Assembly: GCA_963678485.1 (NCBI GenBank)
Contig: OY782882.1
Span: 2,728,001 to 2,792,000, forward strand
Reading direction: 5' to 3'
Source of the DNA: CALGYY01 sp963678485
GTDB lineage: Bacteria > Bacteroidota > Bacteroidia > Bacteroidales > CAIWKO01
DNA: 64,000 nucleotides
Positions 36,250 through 45,873 of this stretch are shown here, one piece after another. The notes beneath the pieces were generated by a model. That model was not told where the DNA came from, did not search any database, and saw only the letters and a list, made by a program, of their open reading frames with translations. Within the stretch, counting starts at the first letter, position 1. Each line of letters begins with the position of its first letter. Both the position numbers and the translations under genes were made by a program.

Positions 36250-37155
36250 TTAACGTCCGATCAGAATTTTTTCCACTCTTCGTTGTGACTGTGATGTGCA
36301 TTGCATCCAATATACGCCCTGTTCAAGGTCATTAACAGGAATAGAATACGCTCCACTTCCAGATGTCTCAGGTTTCTCAATAACCTTCACGCATCTGCCA
36401 TCAGCAGCAAATATTGAAACTTCAGGACATGCGCCCTGCCATTCAAAGTTGAGTGTTTGATTACACGGGACTGGCCAACTTCTAATACCTGTCTGGCCTG
36501 CATATTCTTCCAAACCATAGGATGCCCATAGTTGACCAACTTCCGATGTTGAAAGTACTCTGTTATAAATACGGATTTCGTCAAGATCACCTTCCCAATA
36601 ATTACTTCCAAAAGAGCCCATGGTCAAATTCCAATTTGCATCGTAAATGATACCCGGATGATAAACTGAGTCTGCTATAGCACCATCAATATACAAGCGA
36701 ATCGTTTGATTGTCGAAGGTTCCGACTACCTGTGTCCATGTACCTATTGCTGCGTAACCCTTAACCATTTTGGTAGCAGGTAAAGCAATGGCCATCCCTA
36801 CAGAATCTGCTTCAGTGAATATGCTAAAATCGCTGCATGCCATGCAAAAATTAAACACACTGCTTGAAGGGATGCGTATCCAAAAAGAAACAGTGAGTTT
36901 ATCGGTAACAAATTTGTCTTTTGGTACCGTAACCTTTGAAGCAATTCCATCAAAATAATATGCTTGGTTTGAAGTACCATAGTGGTCTACAGCAGGCCAT
37001 ACGCCATAAGCAGTACCGTGATTATTGAAGCCGCTTAAATCATTGGCATTGCCGTTAAAAGAATAATATGCAACTAATCCCAACTCAAGAAAGGGCTGAG
37101 CCTTCAGAGAAAGGACGCAACATGCGATAAGCAAAGTAGTCAGTATTTTCTTCAT
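36250..37155 (-). CDS. Secreted LamG-domain T9SS protein
   Basis: A 301-residue secreted protein: signal peptide at 1-19, then a concanavalin/LamG domain at about 22-215 (GLVAYYSFNGNANDLSGFNN ... LDEIRIYNRVLSTSEV), a fold that binds carbohydrate or protein. The last 80 residues form a T9SS type A sorting domain (SWPVPCNQTLNFEWQ ... DLEQGVYWMQC). It is 10 bases upstream of the kinase-like gene in the same direction but functionally unrelated. Confidence 0.85.
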   Translation of the reverse strand: MKKILTTLLIACCVLSLKAQPFLELGLVAYYSFNGNANDLSGFNNHGTAYGVWPAVDHYGTSNQAYYFDGIASKVTVPKDKFVTDKLTVSFWIRIPSSSVFNFCMACSDFSIFTEADSVGMAIALPATKMVKGYAAIGTWTQVVGTFDNQTIRLYIDGAIADSVYHPGIIYDANWNLTMGSFGSNYWEGDLDEIRIYNRVLSTSEVGQLWASYGLEEYAGQTGIRSWPVPCNQTLNFEWQGACPEVSIFAADGRCVKVIEKPETSGSGAYSIPVNDLEQGVYWMQCTSQSQRRVEKILIGR

Positions 37156-37250
37156 GATTCAGGAGTATGAGGTCTTAAACGGAGAAGCTATGAATGAACA
37201 AAAATAGTGAATTGAAGCAGTTAAATCAATAAAACTATACTGATTTTATG

Positions 37251-37258
37251 TATTTTTG
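37251..37258 (+). promoter_or_regulatory. -7 promoter box for the 37270 gene
   Basis: TATTTTTG matches TAnnTTTG and ends 11 bases before the ATG, so the leader would be only a few bases long. Confidence 0.45.
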
Positions 37259-37269
37259 AAATAAAAGCA

Positions 37270-38133
37270 ATGGAAGCAGCTCTGCGCATCGGCATTAGTG
37301 GTTCTTCGGGCATGCTCGGCCAATTACTGAGTCGTCGCCTGAATGATGAAGGTATGCAGGTGATACCAATAAGCAGAGCCCTTCTGTATGGTGATGCTGC
37401 ATTACTTGCTGCGGCGCTTGAAGGTTTGCAGATAATTATCCATCTTGCAGGGGCTCCGATTTTCGGAAGCTGGAGTGCTTCAGGAAAAGCAAAAATCCTG
37501 AATAGTCGACTTATCCCAACAACCAATTTAGCAACAGCAATTTCTTTAATGAATCAAAAGCCTTTGCTTGTGATTAGTGCCTCTGCTGTTGGGATTTATT
37601 CCGAAAAGCCCCGGCAGAGCGAGATGCAGTATGAGTATGCACAGGATTTTCCCGGTCAGGTTTGTCGCGAATGGGAAAATGCGGCCTCAGCAATTAATAA
37701 TTATTCGCGCTGTGTTGTATTCCGTCTTGGAATTGTGCTTGATGACAGGGGTGGTGCCTTACACAGAATGCTCGCTGCTTTCCGATTGGGTTTGGGTGGC
37801 CCGATTGCTTCAGGACAGCAAATGTTTTCCTGGGTACATAAGGAAGATGTTGTCGGCGCTGTTATTCATGCTATCCAGAACCCGATGACTGGCGTATTTA
37901 ATCTCTGTGCCCCTGAAGTGGTTAGTAATGCTGAGTTTTCCAGAACTCTCGCAAAAACACTTCATCGTCCTTGCTGGCTCAGAATTCCGGCTTTTGCCCT
38001 TTATATGCTTTATGGAAAAGCCGCCTCTATGCTCATTGGTGGTCAGGATGTAATACCAAAACGATTACAAGAAGCTGATTTCAATTTTCGCTTTCCCGCA
38101 CTCCGCATGGCATTGAGCGATCTCTTACCATAA
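37270..38133 (+). CDS. TIGR01777-family SDR epimerase (YfcH-like)
   Basis: A 287-residue NAD(P)-binding protein with Rossmann motif GISGSSGMLGQLL at about 8-20. The family ILAGAPI-type element appears as IIHLAGAPIFGSW, then the SASAVGIYS strand, RLGIVLDDRGGAL and FSWVHKEDVVGAV. Homologues include YfcH and cell-division-linked SulA-like proteins; the substrate is unknown. It is convergent with the esterase gene at 38207. Confidence 0.85.
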   Translation: MEAALRIGISGSSGMLGQLLSRRLNDEGMQVIPISRALLYGDAALLAAALEGLQIIIHLAGAPIFGSWSASGKAKILNSRLIPTTNLATAISLMNQKPLLVISASAVGIYSEKPRQSEMQYEYAQDFPGQVCREWENAASAINNYSRCVVFRLGIVLDDRGGALHRMLAAFRLGLGGPIASGQQMFSWVHKEDVVGAVIHAIQNPMTGVFNLCAPEVVSNAEFSRTLAKTLHRPCWLRIPAFALYMLYGKAASMLIGGQDVIPKRLQEADFNFRFPALRMALSDLLP

Positions 38134-38206
38134 GAGCATTCCAGGAAATCCTTATTCCTGAGTTGAAACAGGAAGTATTTGTTGCAAGGTCATCCCCGAA
38201 GCAATC

Positions 38207-39652
38207 TTACTTTGAAAGATTTTTTATCCAATCTGTCATTATCTGCATTACCTCAGGAGAGAAGGTCTCCGAAAGACTAGCATATTCACCAATTCTGCAA
38301 GTATTGCAATGTTGGAAAAGATGGTTCAGTCCTGGCAAAGCTTTAATGGTGTAATCCTTACATTTTCCCGAGGCCAGTGCGGCTTTAATGGCGTCGAGAT
38401 TTTCATTACAGGGAACTTGAAGATCTTTCTCCCCATTTAAGGCCAGCACAGGACAGCTTACTTTCTTTAACCATGGCTGGGGATCGAATGCAACAAACTC
38501 AATAAACCAGGGAGAGCTAACACTAATAACGATATTATTGATAGCAGCATCGGTAAGATTGGCGTCTTCTTTTTCTTGCTGGCTCAACGAATCAGCTTCT
38601 TTTTTCAAAAATGCACGCAGATCAGTCGCGAGTTTTTTAGGGTCTTTTTGGGATTCTATCAGATCGTAGATTTTCGAATTAATGGCGATGGTCTTTTTAA
38701 TATCTTCTTCTGGCGTGTTTTCCGCAGCAGCAATCAGTGCAGCCTGTGACAACAGTATTTGTTTGCCTGTTGTTCCCGGACCTGCTAATAAAATGATGAA
38801 TGCTACCTTGCTGTTCTTTGCAGCAACAATAGGTGCAATCATTCCGCCTTCGCTGTGACCTGCTAACCCAATCTTTGCAGGATTTATATGTGGTTGTGTT
38901 ATCAGGAAGTCAAAGGCAGCCTGCGCATCAGTAGCGAAATCATAAGAGGTAGCAGTTTTAAAATCTCCACCTGAACTTCCTACTCCGCGATCGTCGTAAC
39001 GCAGCACTGCAATGCCCGAACGCGTAAGGTAATCAGCAATCACTAAAAATGGTTTATGTCCAAGTAAAGTCTCATTTCGGTCTTGCGGACCACTTCCGGT
39101 AATCATGATGACTGCAGGGAATGGCCCGTCTCCCGTAGGAATCGATAAGGTTCCTGCAAGCTCAATTCCAGCTTTCTTATTTGGGAATTTCACCTCTTGC
39201 GTGGTATATGGGTAAGGAGGGATGGGCTCTTGCGGACGTTCCATCACTGGAAGTACGTTCACACTAAACATTTTAATTGCTTCTTTTTTCCCTGAACTCC
39301 ATTCTCCAATCAAGGTGTCGCAGGTCTGATTCATACGCATGAAAAATTTCAAACGTAATTTTTTACAATTAAGAATCAGGCTGTCACCCACCCAGCTGAT
39401 TTTATCAAGATCAAAGGAATCCTTTGTTTGGTCAGGGCTGGTTAAGAATCCTGAATACACAGCACTGTTATCCTCAAGGTGCAAACCAAGACGAATTGAA
39501 CTGCCTCCCGCGTCAATGTATCCAAGCCAGTTTCCTTTCGGAATGCAGGTTTGAGATTGTACATTAATTGAGACGACGAACATTAATAACATTATAATAG
39601 CTGTCATCATGTGATGTCTTCGCGAAAGCGATTTTAATATATTAGTATTCAT
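38207..39652 (-). CDS. Exported alpha/beta hydrolase (esterase/peptidase-like)
   Basis: A secreted or periplasmic hydrolase, 481 residues from the ATG at 39652; a second ATG at 39610 would begin just before the signal helix. The signal is MTAIIMLLMFVVSINVQSQ. An N-terminal beta domain (about 45-140) precedes the alpha/beta hydrolase core: the oxyanion-side stretch VIMITGSGPQDRNET, the nucleophile elbow GLAGHSEGG, the acid in LNGEKDLQVP, and the final His in LPGLNHLFQ. This two-domain layout matches the acyl-aminoacyl-peptidase-like hydrolases common in Bacteroidota. It is convergent with 37270. Confidence 0.85.
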   Translation of the reverse strand: MNTNILKSLSRRHHMMTAIIMLLMFVVSINVQSQTCIPKGNWLGYIDAGGSSIRLGLHLEDNSAVYSGFLTSPDQTKDSFDLDKISWVGDSLILNCKKLRLKFFMRMNQTCDTLIGEWSSGKKEAIKMFSVNVLPVMERPQEPIPPYPYTTQEVKFPNKKAGIELAGTLSIPTGDGPFPAVIMITGSGPQDRNETLLGHKPFLVIADYLTRSGIAVLRYDDRGVGSSGGDFKTATSYDFATDAQAAFDFLITQPHINPAKIGLAGHSEGGMIAPIVAAKNSKVAFIILLAGPGTTGKQILLSQAALIAAAENTPEEDIKKTIAINSKIYDLIESQKDPKKLATDLRAFLKKEADSLSQQEKEDANLTDAAINNIVISVSSPWFIEFVAFDPQPWLKKVSCPVLALNGEKDLQVPCNENLDAIKAALASGKCKDYTIKALPGLNHLFQHCNTCRIGEYASLSETFSPEVMQIMTDWIKNLSK

Positions 39653-39679
39653 AATAAAAAAATATAATTTGTGCAATTA

Positions 39680-40354
39680 TTATACTCCCAATTTGCGCAA
39701 CTCTCCTGAATTGTATATAATTTTTCCTGATGGTGGACTGTTTAATATTGTTATCATGGCTCGTGCAACGGTGCGTGCATGAATCGCTTTAAATCCTTTG
39801 GCCTTGCCAAACATGAAGAGACCAAAAAACTGCATTATCCAGCGGGCAGGCTCTTCGTGCCAACGAATTTTATTGCGCTTACCTAAAAGAAAGGATGGGC
39901 GAACAATGGCCAACTGCGCAAAACCTAAGGCCTGCATACGATCTTCCATTTCGCCTTTCAATTTCAGATAACTGGAACCACCATGTGCATTTGCACCGAT
40001 TGATGATACCACTGCACAGGCTTTCACGCCATTGGCGCGACATTCCGTTGCGGTGAGTATGGGGAGGTCAACATCTACATAATGCCAGATTTTTTTGTCG
40101 GGTTTCTGAGTTATATTCGTTCCATAACAACTATAAACTTCATCAGCCGTCATGAGATGTTTTACTTCATCAAGATGTCGAAAATCAATCACATTTTCTT
40201 CAAGCTTGGGATGTGAAAGACCACTTGGGTTCCGTACAAAGGTTTTTACTTTGGCATAAGCAGAATTTTCCAATAGCTCTTTAACGATGAAAGTGCCAAT
40301 CAGTCCTGTAGCGCCGAAGACAATCGCTGTCTTTTTTCCATGTTCGGAATTCAT
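39680..40354 (-). CDS. NAD(P)-binding SDR-like oxidoreductase (HTATIP2/YbjT-like)
   Basis: A 224-residue protein with the nucleotide-binding motif GATGLIGTFIV near the N-terminus, then SSIGANAHGGSSYLKLKGEMED containing the Tyr-x3-Lys-like pair, and RPSFLLGKR. It belongs to the atypical short-chain dehydrogenases of the NAD(P)H-binding group. The reaction is unknown. It lies 3 bases after the GH18 gene and just ahead of the hydrolase gene, so all three may be cotranscribed. Confidence 0.85.
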   Translation of the reverse strand: MNSEHGKKTAIVFGATGLIGTFIVKELLENSAYAKVKTFVRNPSGLSHPKLEENVIDFRHLDEVKHLMTADEVYSCYGTNITQKPDKKIWHYVDVDLPILTATECRANGVKACAVVSSIGANAHGGSSYLKLKGEMEDRMQALGFAQLAIVRPSFLLGKRNKIRWHEEPARWIMQFFGLFMFGKAKGFKAIHARTVARAMITILNSPPSGKIIYNSGELRKLGV

Positions 40355-40357
40355 TAG

Positions 40358-43327
40358 CTAGTTGTTTAAATGAATAAGTGGTATGAGTGTTTGATGATTA
40401 TTCCATTGAATGCTTAGAAAACAATGTTGTGCATTGATTGTTTCGGGGATATTTAGTTGTATATGATGTAAGCCCGAAGTGTACATTTCGTGCTGACGGC
40501 TAATAATTTTACCGTCCAGTCCTTGAAGAGTAAAAGTAATATCTGTTGTTTCAGCTAATTCAAAATGCACAGATAGTCCGTCCTTAAAAGGATTAGGGAA
40601 GACCTGCAAATGCGTCAATCCGTATTCTTCTAGCGAAGTCAACAAGTGAATTATGAAACCATCACTGTGTGATATTTGGGAGACTAATCCAGCACCGTTT
40701 ACTGCCTTAAGACTGAAATAATACATCGTATCGGAAAGCAGGGGTAGTCCGCCAGGACTAACATTTAGCAAATTCCCGGTATTGGTCCATGGAATAATGC
40801 TGCTATCGCCCGGAGCCAACCCAAAAGCATAGAGATAGTATTGTATTCCGGATTGCGCGTCTGACGCGGCATTCCAATTGGCCCATGCCTGTGAAAGATT
40901 AATGCTAGTGTCAATATCCGCCCCTAATCCATCATTCAGCCAAGCTGAGGTATCAGGTTTAGTCCAGTCAATATTGACATCAGTTCCTGATACGGACGAC
41001 CAGAGACCATTCACATCTGTTATAATTGAATTGAGATGGCATGATGGTGTGGCTGGATTTGGATTTTGAAACCGAACTTCTTTTGTCGGGCCAAGACTTA
41101 CGGTTGAATTCGCTCCGCGGGAGCGATAAACCTTCACATCATCAAATAATGCATTACAACTGCCTGTTCGTAACGAAATCGCATTTCCTGATGGTAAAGG
41201 AGAAGTGTCGGTCCATTGTGATACAAGAACGTTATTGAGAAATACTTTGATGTTTCCAATAGTCGCATCATATAATATTTTGCAGTCGTACCAGGTATTT
41301 AAATCAATAACATAGGAGTCGTTTGTTTTCATGTAAAATACATCATCTGTTGTTTCGTAGATCTGTATTTTATCATCATCAGCACGGAAATAAACGAAGT
41401 ATGAATTTCCGCGATTCACCCCTTCTGCGCTGTCGCAGAAAAAATGTAGTCCTGCTCTGCGGTTGCTCAGACTGCCTCCGATATTCATCTGCCAGCTGTA
41501 GAGCCAATTTCCTGTATTTGTTTGTTGAACGTTTGCATAAATATTCGAATTTCCATTAGCCTCATTCGTTTGATTCAGTCTTCCTGCATTGATGCTCCAA
41601 TTGCCGCTATCGGCCACCCAGTCTGCATTTAATGTACTTGTGAATTGGTCATTAAAAAATCCATAGTTGCCATTCGCCCGCCATTCGATGCCGTTAAAGT
41701 CAAGTACCTGGTAAAATAGTTTATCAGTGCCAACATTATCAGCATCGGTAAAATGGGCAGTAAAATCGTGCGTTTGCCAGGTCCCTCCCGAAACACTTGT
41801 TGTTGGAGGCACCGCATCAACTGAGCAATTCCAGATGGCTTGCCAGCCGGAATAAATGGTAGCATTATCACTGTGAAATTTTAAGGTCATATCTCCGCTG
41901 GAGGCAGTTACAGTGCCGGGACTGATAGTGCCACTATATCTGCCCAGCAATGGAGAAGCGGTTGATGTTCCATTATAAATCCAGAGTGAATCAAATCCAG
42001 ATTCTAGATTAAAACTGCTGAATGCCATACTTACACTCGAAGCATTGGTTGGGCTTAATGTCCAAGTAAAATCTTCAGAATTGAAATAATTGCAGCCTGG
42101 ACCGCCTAAATCGTACAATGTATCTGTGCATGGAATCGTTCGGCAATTGGTTAATTTGTCTTCTATAAGATCCCAAAGGGCAGTGTAGGTATCATCATAA
42201 CCTAAAGCCCAAATTCCAATACCCGCAATATTTCTTAAATACACCATATCGTACCTGTACTTCAAGCTTTTTTCATTATCAGCAAAGCATTGATGCCAGG
42301 CGACACCATCGTTAAAGACGTGATAGGGAGAAAGGCTGTTTGGCTCCCAGCGCAGGTTTGCGGCCGAATAATAACCGCTGGCATTATCATGAATGTATTT
42401 ATATGTTCGCGAAGAGGATGTCCCGGCGATAGTTGACGAAGGAACAGTGGAGGCTGTTGTATGCCATTCGCGGCCGTAATAAGGCAGTGCCAATACAATT
42501 TTGTTGTTCGATGCCCCGGCACTTAAATAGTAGGTCAGACTGCGCGATAAATTATCGTAAGTCGAACAGTTGATACTAAATAATCCTGAACCCGGCCCAG
42601 CGGTGCTACTTCCGCTCCAGTAGAAATCATATCCCATGATGACAAAATAGTCGAGGTAACCATTTAATGCAGCAACATCAAAGGTGCTGCTCCAATTCAC
42701 GGCTGGTGCGGCAATGCTAACTTTGGATCCGGGAATCGCATTATGCATCTGGGTGCAAAGGTCAATAAGAAAGGCCGTGAGGTTTGTTTTCTGTGAAGAA
42801 GGCACACCTTCAAAGTCAATGTTTACACCATCTGCACCGCGCGAACTCACCATATTAATGAGGTTCGTAATCAAGGTTTGTTTTGCTGTAGCATTACCAA
42901 GAAAATAGGCATGCCCATCGAATAATGTAACGCATAGATGAACCCTTGTTCCCAACAAAAGTGCGGTATCAACAACAGCCGCAGTAGCCCATCCATGGGT
43001 GGATATTGCATTGCCGGTTAATGAATCAACTTCATAAGAAAAGTAGCAGAGATCCGATAACAAATTCCAGCGGTAGTTGCGATATACTGTTCCCATCCAA
43101 TAGGGGTGATAACCAAAGACAATCTTTTCCAGATTGCATCCTGCTTTTGGAAAATTTTGCGTCATACGATATGTTCCGTTCAGGGAGTCGAATTGTGCAT
43201 CCTTAGTTAATCCCAGACTATTGTAATATTCCAGCTCTTGCTGATGAATAGAAACGCGGGGTTGATCCTGAGCGGCGATAGTAGTAGTGAGCAGCGCTGC
43301 ACAAAAGTAAAGTAGAAGTTTTTTCAT
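40358..43327 (-). CDS. Secreted multidomain GH18 glycosidase with T9SS sorting domain
   Basis: A 989-residue secreted enzyme. After a signal peptide (1-19), residues about 65-385 form a GH18 chitinase-like barrel with the catalytic signature DGVNIDFE at 166-173 (acid Glu173). A CUB-like domain follows at about 395-505, a LamG-like beta sandwich at about 560-740, an Fn3-like region at about 790-890, and the T9SS type A domain at about 905-989. It probably cleaves chitin or peptidoglycan-related GlcNAc glycans outside the cell. It is the largest extracellular enzyme in the window. Confidence 0.88.
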   Translation of the reverse strand: MKKLLLYFCAALLTTTIAAQDQPRVSIHQQELEYYNSLGLTKDAQFDSLNGTYRMTQNFPKAGCNLEKIVFGYHPYWMGTVYRNYRWNLLSDLCYFSYEVDSLTGNAISTHGWATAAVVDTALLLGTRVHLCVTLFDGHAYFLGNATAKQTLITNLINMVSSRGADGVNIDFEGVPSSQKTNLTAFLIDLCTQMHNAIPGSKVSIAAPAVNWSSTFDVAALNGYLDYFVIMGYDFYWSGSSTAGPGSGLFSINCSTYDNLSRSLTYYLSAGASNNKIVLALPYYGREWHTTASTVPSSTIAGTSSSRTYKYIHDNASGYYSAANLRWEPNSLSPYHVFNDGVAWHQCFADNEKSLKYRYDMVYLRNIAGIGIWALGYDDTYTALWDLIEDKLTNCRTIPCTDTLYDLGGPGCNYFNSEDFTWTLSPTNASSVSMAFSSFNLESGFDSLWIYNGTSTASPLLGRYSGTISPGTVTASSGDMTLKFHSDNATIYSGWQAIWNCSVDAVPPTTSVSGGTWQTHDFTAHFTDADNVGTDKLFYQVLDFNGIEWRANGNYGFFNDQFTSTLNADWVADSGNWSINAGRLNQTNEANGNSNIYANVQQTNTGNWLYSWQMNIGGSLSNRRAGLHFFCDSAEGVNRGNSYFVYFRADDDKIQIYETTDDVFYMKTNDSYVIDLNTWYDCKILYDATIGNIKVFLNNVLVSQWTDTSPLPSGNAISLRTGSCNALFDDVKVYRSRGANSTVSLGPTKEVRFQNPNPATPSCHLNSIITDVNGLWSSVSGTDVNIDWTKPDTSAWLNDGLGADIDTSINLSQAWANWNAASDAQSGIQYYLYAFGLAPGDSSIIPWTNTGNLLNVSPGGLPLLSDTMYYFSLKAVNGAGLVSQISHSDGFIIHLLTSLEEYGLTHLQVFPNPFKDGLSVHFELAETTDITFTLQGLDGKIISRQHEMYTSGLHHIQLNIPETINAQHCFLSIQWNNHQTLIPLIHLNN

Positions 43328-43335
43328 GATAAATA

Positions 43336-44157
43336 TTAATACATTCTATATATTATCAGTTCGCTGTTGGTCAATAAATAAAGTTTTTCATGCCAGATAC
43401 AGGCACTCAGCGATACCACGGGAAGAGGCAGTGCAGTAAGCGTGTGGTCGTTGGTCTTATAGGCTATTAATTCCTTGTCGGTACAAAAGATTAAATGCTC
43501 TCCTGCTCCCTGTATACTTCTCACTCGCTTAATTGGTAGGGTTTTCAGATATCCCCCATAGCGATCAAACATTAATATTCCTGCTGCGGTATCGCATAAA
43601 TACACGACATTATCAAGTTCTGCAAGAAAGCAAGGATGAATCTCAACCCCTGTAAGACTACTAATATTCTCGGTGTTTTGCTCTTGAATTGCCTGTTTGT
43701 TGAATCTTAGCAATTGTATCAACGATGCATCATAAATCCAAAATCCACTTTCGTAAGAGTTACACGCTAAGGTTCCATTCGAAACGCCCATTGATTGAAG
43801 GTGCATTGGACTTCCTTTAATCGTTAACTTCTGATCAAGAAAACTAAGTGTAGAAAAATCGCTGCTGAATAGTATTATTTTCAGCGGATCCGTTACATCA
43901 GCATACGACAGGGTGCCATTATTCAAATCACTGTATGAATATAGGACGATACCAGAAGAGTCCCTGCAATTAAGCGTTGAGCCTTCGATGGTGTAGAGAT
44001 GACCCATATGGTCTGCAGTGATCATGCTTGCCTGACAAGGAATTCGCCCGACTTCAATAAATTTTTGTTGCGACATGGCTGTCGATGAAAATGTCAGGAA
44101 CATGACTGCAAAAAGCCATTGAATTGTTCTATATGTCGTTGAATGTAATTTGTTCAT
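43336..44157 (-). CDS. Exported beta-propeller-like protein of unknown function
   Basis: A 273-residue protein with a signal peptide (about 1-29, ending AMSQ). The rest is a series of short beta strands with blade-like spacing (VGRIPCQASMITADHMGHLY, then LTGVEIHPCFLAELDNVVYL), suggesting a partial beta-propeller. I recognise no family. It overlaps the GH3-type gene upstream by four bases (ATGA) and lies 8 bases before the GH18 gene, so it sits in a run of minus-strand genes from 45668 to 38207. Confidence 0.6.
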   Translation of the reverse strand: MNKLHSTTYRTIQWLFAVMFLTFSSTAMSQQKFIEVGRIPCQASMITADHMGHLYTIEGSTLNCRDSSGIVLYSYSDLNNGTLSYADVTDPLKIILFSSDFSTLSFLDQKLTIKGSPMHLQSMGVSNGTLACNSYESGFWIYDASLIQLLRFNKQAIQEQNTENISSLTGVEIHPCFLAELDNVVYLCDTAAGILMFDRYGGYLKTLPIKRVRSIQGAGEHLIFCTDKELIAYKTNDHTLTALPLPVVSLSACIWHEKLYLLTNSELIIYRMY

Positions 44158-45668
44158 GAGGCAATTTTTTCAAGAATCTCATCAAGCACATTGCGTTCGT
44201 TCGACAGCCGAGGTACTTTATGTTGTCCACCTAGCTTTCCACGTTGCTTAAGCCAATCGTAAAAACAACCTTTGGGGGCCACATGTACTATGGGCTCTTT
44301 AAGCACCATACCGTGATAGCGTTTGGCTTCATAGTCGGAATTCAGCGATTTCAGTGCATTGTCAAGGACTTCAGTGAAATATCCCAAGTGTTCTGGAGTC
44401 TGATCAAATTCAATGGCCCATTCATGCGCAGCACCTTGGTCGTTCTCAAAAAACTTAGGAGCAACAGTATATTCAGAAACAACGGCACCGGTTTTATGAC
44501 AGGCAATATCAAGTGCACGATCTGTATTATCTACCATCAATTCTTCTCCAAAGACATTGATAAAACTTTTTGTTCTTCCCGAAATACGGAATCGATATGG
44601 GTTTAAGGAAGTAAAGCGTATGGTGTCGCCAATCATATATCGCCACAAGCCGGCATTAGTGGAAATAATTAATGCATAGTTAGTATTGATTTCAACTTCT
44701 TCCAGACTTAAGGTGATTGGCTTTTCTTTTCCAATTTCGCCCATTGGCATGAATTCATAGAACACGCCATAGTCAAGCATAAGCAACAGTTCATCCGAGT
44801 TTGGATCGTCCTGAATTCCGAAGAATCCTTCAGAAGCGTTATATGTTTCCATGTAACGCATGTCGTTGACAGGAATGATTTTTTTAAATTGTTCCCGATA
44901 TGGAAGAAAGCTGACGCCTCCATGCATGAAGAGTTCTAGATTGGGCCACACTTCCCTGATATGATTTTTCCCGGTTACATCGAGAATTTTTCGCAATAAT
45001 ACCAGCGTCCATGAGGGCACACCGCTAATGGTAGTGACATCCTCAGCAGCCGTGGCAGAGGCCATTTGTTCAATCTTGCTTTCCCATTCATCCATGAGCG
45101 CGATGCTCAGGTTGGGAGTGCGTATGAACTGTGCCCAGAAAGGTGCGTTTTGTATCAGTATGGCTGATAGATCGCCGTGATAAATATCATTGTCGTGCTC
45201 TGAGATTTGGTGACTACCGCCCAGAGTGAGTCCCTTACCACTGAACATTTGCGTTTCGGGATTGTTGCTGCAATACAGTGTCACCACGTCCTTTGCCCCT
45301 TTGAAATGGCATTCTTCAAGAGCATCTTCACTCACAGGAATAAATTTGCTTTTGTCGTTGGTTGTTCCTGATGATTTGGCAAACCAACGAATCTCTTCGG
45401 GCCAAAGCAGATTTTGTTCGCCCTTACGCAGACGTTCAATCCATGGTTTTATACCGTTGTAATCCGAAATAGGAACGCGTTCGCGAAATTGATCCACCCG
45501 CGTTATGCCATTATAATCATATTTTTTTCCCCATTCTGTATCCCTTGCTGCGTTCATCAAACGGCGAAACCACTCAAATTGCACATCATGCGGATAGCGC
45601 ATGAACAGTTCAATCTGATGCATGCGTTTTTTCATGATCCAAGCCATGAGGGAGTTGATAAAGGCCAT
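44154..45668 (-). CDS. GH3-family acyl-acid-amide synthetase homologue
   Basis: A 504-residue homologue of plant GH3 (auxin-responsive) proteins, which adenylate a carboxylic acid and join it to an amino acid. ATP-binding elements are visible: RWFAKSSGTTNDKSKFIPVS, where SSGTT is the P-loop-like phosphate motif, YNASEGFFGIQDD, and YMIGDTIRFTSL followed by RISGRTKSFINVFGEEL. In bacteria the natural acid is unknown and auxin is not implied. A -7 box (45698 to 45691) is 23 bases upstream. It leads the run of minus-strand genes to 38207. Confidence 0.88.
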   Translation of the reverse strand: MAFINSLMAWIMKKRMHQIELFMRYPHDVQFEWFRRLMNAARDTEWGKKYDYNGITRVDQFRERVPISDYNGIKPWIERLRKGEQNLLWPEEIRWFAKSSGTTNDKSKFIPVSEDALEECHFKGAKDVVTLYCSNNPETQMFSGKGLTLGGSHQISEHDNDIYHGDLSAILIQNAPFWAQFIRTPNLSIALMDEWESKIEQMASATAAEDVTTISGVPSWTLVLLRKILDVTGKNHIREVWPNLELFMHGGVSFLPYREQFKKIIPVNDMRYMETYNASEGFFGIQDDPNSDELLLMLDYGVFYEFMPMGEIGKEKPITLSLEEVEINTNYALIISTNAGLWRYMIGDTIRFTSLNPYRFRISGRTKSFINVFGEELMVDNTDRALDIACHKTGAVVSEYTVAPKFFENDQGAAHEWAIEFDQTPEHLGYFTEVLDNALKSLNSDYEAKRYHGMVLKEPIVHVAPKGCFYDWLKQRGKLGGQHKVPRLSNERNVLDEILEKIAS

Positions 45669-45690
45669 AGTGTAATTGCTGGTGTTTTAG

Positions 45691-45698
45691 CAAAAATA
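45691..45698 (-). promoter_or_regulatory. -7 promoter box for the GH3-family gene
   Basis: Minus-strand TATTTTTG matches TAnnTTTG, 22 bases before the ATG at 45668. Confidence 0.5.
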
Positions 45699-45861
45699 CG
45701 AAATATTCCTGTTCTGTCCACGATATATATTGTGCGTATTTTAATGGATTGAGCCTTAGAAAATGCTTCGATCTGATTTCGGCTTTGATATGACTTTCAA
45801 TGCTTCAGGTAAAGTGTTGCGTCAAAATGTCAATCATCAAAACTATCTGCCACAAAAAATG

Positions 45862-45869
45862 TATTTTTG
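45862..45869 (+). promoter_or_regulatory. -7 box abutting the glyS start
   Basis: TATTTTTG matches TAnnTTTG and ends 4 bases before the conserved ATG at 45874. It predicts a leaderless transcript and argues against the longer frame that opens at 45763. Confidence 0.55.
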
Positions 45870-45873
45870 CAGC

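Noticed and set aside
45763..45873. 37-codon N-terminal extension of glyS
   Set aside because: The extension is not synthetase-like, contains the -7 box, and the homologous start MANEDLF is at 45874.
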